Below, piece after piece: positions 62,231-64,000 of a DNA stretch of 64,000 nucleotides. The notes under the pieces were generated by a model. The model saw only the letters and a program-made list of their open reading frames with translations. It ran no database searches and was not told where the DNA came from. How positions within the stretch are numbered: the stretch's first letter is position 1; each line of letters opens with the position of its first letter. The stretch is from JACKFB01 sp041389525 (GTDB lineage: Bacteria > Myxococcota_A > UBA9042 > PHBI01 > JACKFB01). The position numbers and the translations under genes were made by a program. Where the stretch lies: positions 1-64,000 of the forward strand of contig JAWKRR010000021.1 in assembly GCA_041389525.1 (NCBI GenBank), read 5' to 3'.

Positions 62231-64000
62231 CTACGTACCGCCTCCCGATGGGCCGCGCAAGACAGCGTCAGGCGGAGCGAAGGCGACCGGCAGGGCCAAC
62301 TCGAAGCGGGTGCCGCCGCCGGGAAGCTCGCCCACCCGCACGCGCCCGCGGTGCTCGGTCAGGATGCGGTGGACGATGGCCAGACCCAGGCCCGTGCCTT
62401 GGGATTTGGTAGTGAAATACGGGGTAAAGAGGCGCTCGCGCACCTCGTCGGGCATCCCAGGGCCGTTGTCATCGCAGCGGATCCGCAGCTCGTCGCCTTC
62501 GATGCGCGCGGCCAGGATCACCGCGGCGCCGTCCCGCGGACCGTCGCCGCCCTGATGCGCCTCGATGGCGTTCTTCACGAGGTTGGTCAGCGCCTGGCGC
62601 AGCTGATCGACGTCCACGCTGGCCAGCACGGCGCCGGAGCCCTCGACCTGGATGGCCACCCCCGGGTCCACATCGCGGTGGAGGCCGGCGACCTGGCGTA
62701 GAAGCTCGTGGACATCGACGCGCTCGGGGTTCGGCGTCGGCAGCCGCGCGAAGTCCCGGAACTCGGTGACGATGCGGGACATGCGCGCCACCTCTTCCAA
62801 GATGGTGCTGGTGGACTCCTCGAAGATCTCCTCGAAGTCGGGGTGGCGGCGCTTCCAGACCTTCTGCAGGGTCTCGATGGACATCTGGATCGGGAAGAGC
62901 GGGTTCTTGATCTCGTGGGCGATGCGGCGGGCGATCTCCTGCCAGGCCGCGACGCGCTCGCTTTGGCGAAGGCGCTCTTCGGAGTCCGAGAGGTCGCGCG
63001 TCATGCGGTTGAAGGCGCGGGCCAAGCTGGCGATCTCGTCGTTGCCGCGGGGCTCGGCGACGGCCACCTCGCGCGAGCCGCGGGCGATCTGGTCGGCGGC
63101 GGAGGCCAAGACCTCGAGCGGGCGTGAGATGCGCCGCGAGATCCACAGGCCGACCAGCAGCGCCAACAGCGCGCTGACACTGGCGAGGCCGGCCGAGGCG
63201 GCCCACAGGCGCGAGACGACCTCGTCGACGGCGGCGCGACTGACGTACACGCGCAGCTCGGCGCCCGTCTCCTCGCCGCCGGCGCTGAGCAAGGGCTGCG
63301 CGCCCACGCCCCACCCGGCGTCGGGGGCCTCGCCGGCAAAGGTCGCCGCGATGGGCTGACCGTCCGAGTCCACCACCGAGACCTCGGCCGCGCCGCCGCC
63401 GGCCGCCCCCGCCACGAACTCGGCCAGCAGTGCCGTGTCCAGCCGCTTGCCGCCGACCAACGCGACGCGCTCGTCGGCAGCCCGCGCGACCTGCAGCGTC
63501 CAGACGTCCTCGGCGCTCCCCGTCGCCTCGTCCTCGACGCGCTCGCGCCTGAGCACCGGCTCGCCACGCGGCGCCTGCAGCAGCCCCAGCGCCGCCGCGT
63601 CCGCCTCGGCCAGCCCGCGCCGATGCCCCATGGCCAGCACCCGCCCGCCCTGCCGCCGATCCACCAGCCGCAGCGTGTCGATGGCCGCGGCCGCCATCAG
63701 ACGCTCGGCCTCGACCATCGCCTCGCGCTCGCGCTCCTGCACGCCATAGAACTTGTCGCGCTCCAGCGGCTCGAGCAGCACCTCCGCGAGCACGCTGTCA
63801 TCCGCCATCCGGCCCAGCGCCACGTCCAGGTCGCGGCCCACCCGCGACACCCCCTGGCGCACCGCCTCCTCGATGGCCGCGCGGCGCCCCTCGAAGCTCT
63901 CCTGAAAGGCGTCCTCCGTGCGCTGGGTCAGCACCCACACGGAGGTCCCGAGCGGCAGCCAGGCCATGGCCAGCAGGGCCAGCGTGAGGCGACTCTGAAG
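62231..64000 (-). CDS. NtrY-like sensor histidine kinase, N-terminus outside window
   Basis: 589 residues are visible; the reading frame stays open to the window edge, and the first residues (LQSRLTLALLAMAWLPLGTS) look like part of the first membrane helix, so the true start lies beyond. An extracellular sensor region (about 30-250), a second helix near LASVSALLALLVGLWISRRI, HAMP, HisKA with the His in ARRIAHEIKNPLFPIQMSIE, and HATPase with DNGPGMP and TGLGLAIVHRI follow. The pattern matches NtrY. A partner response regulator is not in the window. The product ends close to asnS. Confidence 0.88.
   Translation of the reverse strand, partial: LQSRLTLALLAMAWLPLGTSVWVLTQRTEDAFQESFEGRRAAIEEAVRQGVSRVGRDLDVALGRMADDSVLAEVLLEPLERDKFYGVQEREREAMVEAERLMAAAAIDTLRLVDRRQGGRVLAMGHRRGLAEADAAALGLLQAPRGEPVLRRERVEDEATGSAEDVWTLQVARAADERVALVGGKRLDTALLAEFVAGAAGGGAAEVSVVDSDGQPIAATFAGEAPDAGWGVGAQPLLSAGGEETGAELRVYVSRAAVDEVVSRLWAASAGLASVSALLALLVGLWISRRISRPLEVLASAADQIARGSREVAVAEPRGNDEIASLARAFNRMTRDLSDSEERLRQSERVAAWQEIARRIAHEIKNPLFPIQMSIETLQKVWKRRHPDFEEIFEESTSTILEEVARMSRIVTEFRDFARLPTPNPERVDVHELLRQVAGLHRDVDPGVAIQVEGSGAVLASVDVDQLRQALTNLVKNAIEAHQGGDGPRDGAAVILAARIEGDELRIRCDDNGPGMPDEVRERLFTPYFTTKSQGTGLGLAIVHRILTEHRGRVRVGELPGGGTRFELALPVAFAPPDAVLRGPSGGGT

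Overview
The window is very GC-rich DNA with dense, often overlapping genes. It looks like a chromosome segment from a myxobacterium-like member of the Myxococcota. The evidence is many lipoproteins with Asp/Ala-rich spacers, a MopE-type repeat lipoprotein (53675..55822), a protein with a MYXO-CTERM-like tail (59685..60806), a DUF1592/DUF1552 pair (33694..36683) and a large multi-receiver histidine kinase. This is an inference from protein families; no rRNA or tRNA was found to confirm it.

Region 1 (1-5200) is accessory DNA. It holds the end of a DUF1016-type PD-(D/E)XK nuclease, an AbiEi-family antitoxin, a HEVAH zincin in the place where the AbiEii toxin normally sits, a frameshifted relic gene, two lipoproteins, a serine-recombinase relic and a DUF2200 gene. 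Region 2 (5400-9146) has a porin and a divergent LysR/MFS pair with a palindrome between them. Region 3 (9704-13294) is the most system-like block: a WYL regulator, then a winged-helix/PD-(D/E)XK nuclease, an unknown 146-residue protein and a GIY-YIG-like protein. The three genes after the regulator are coupled, and three copies of an 8-bp word at exact 14-bp spacing lie just before them. This is the best candidate for an undescribed defence system.

Region 4 (13539-16911) has a hydrolase, a paralogue of the first small lipoprotein, and a DUF523-DUF1722 protein. Region 5 (17300-22821) is a three-gene signalling operon: a hybrid kinase with a pseudo-receiver, a REC-HDOD protein and a REC-EAL phosphodiesterase. 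Region 6 (22955-26264) has small genes, a twin-CDGSH ferredoxin-like protein and a membrane pair. Region 7 (26293-32347) groups three different ATP-grasp ligases with an AstE/AspA-like deacylase and a DmpA-like peptidase, suggesting synthesis and turnover of a small amide or peptide. CorA follows.

Region 8 (33694-37594) is the DUF1592-DUF1552-lipoprotein operon. Region 9 (43590 back to 37591) is a zinc-uptake operon: His-rich protein, outer-membrane barrel, ZnuA, two lipoproteins, ZnuC and ZnuB. Region 10 (43654-55822) has an aminotransferase, a LETM1/TerB-like protein, secreted lipoproteins, an MMPL/RND exporter and a PI-PLC-like lipoprotein. Region 11 (56119-64000) has a ZIP-permease fusion with a His-rich tail. 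Facing it is a leftward run: an NtrY-like kinase (cut by the window end), asnS, the MYXO-CTERM-like protein, a YtkA-like lipoprotein and a di-haem peroxidase.
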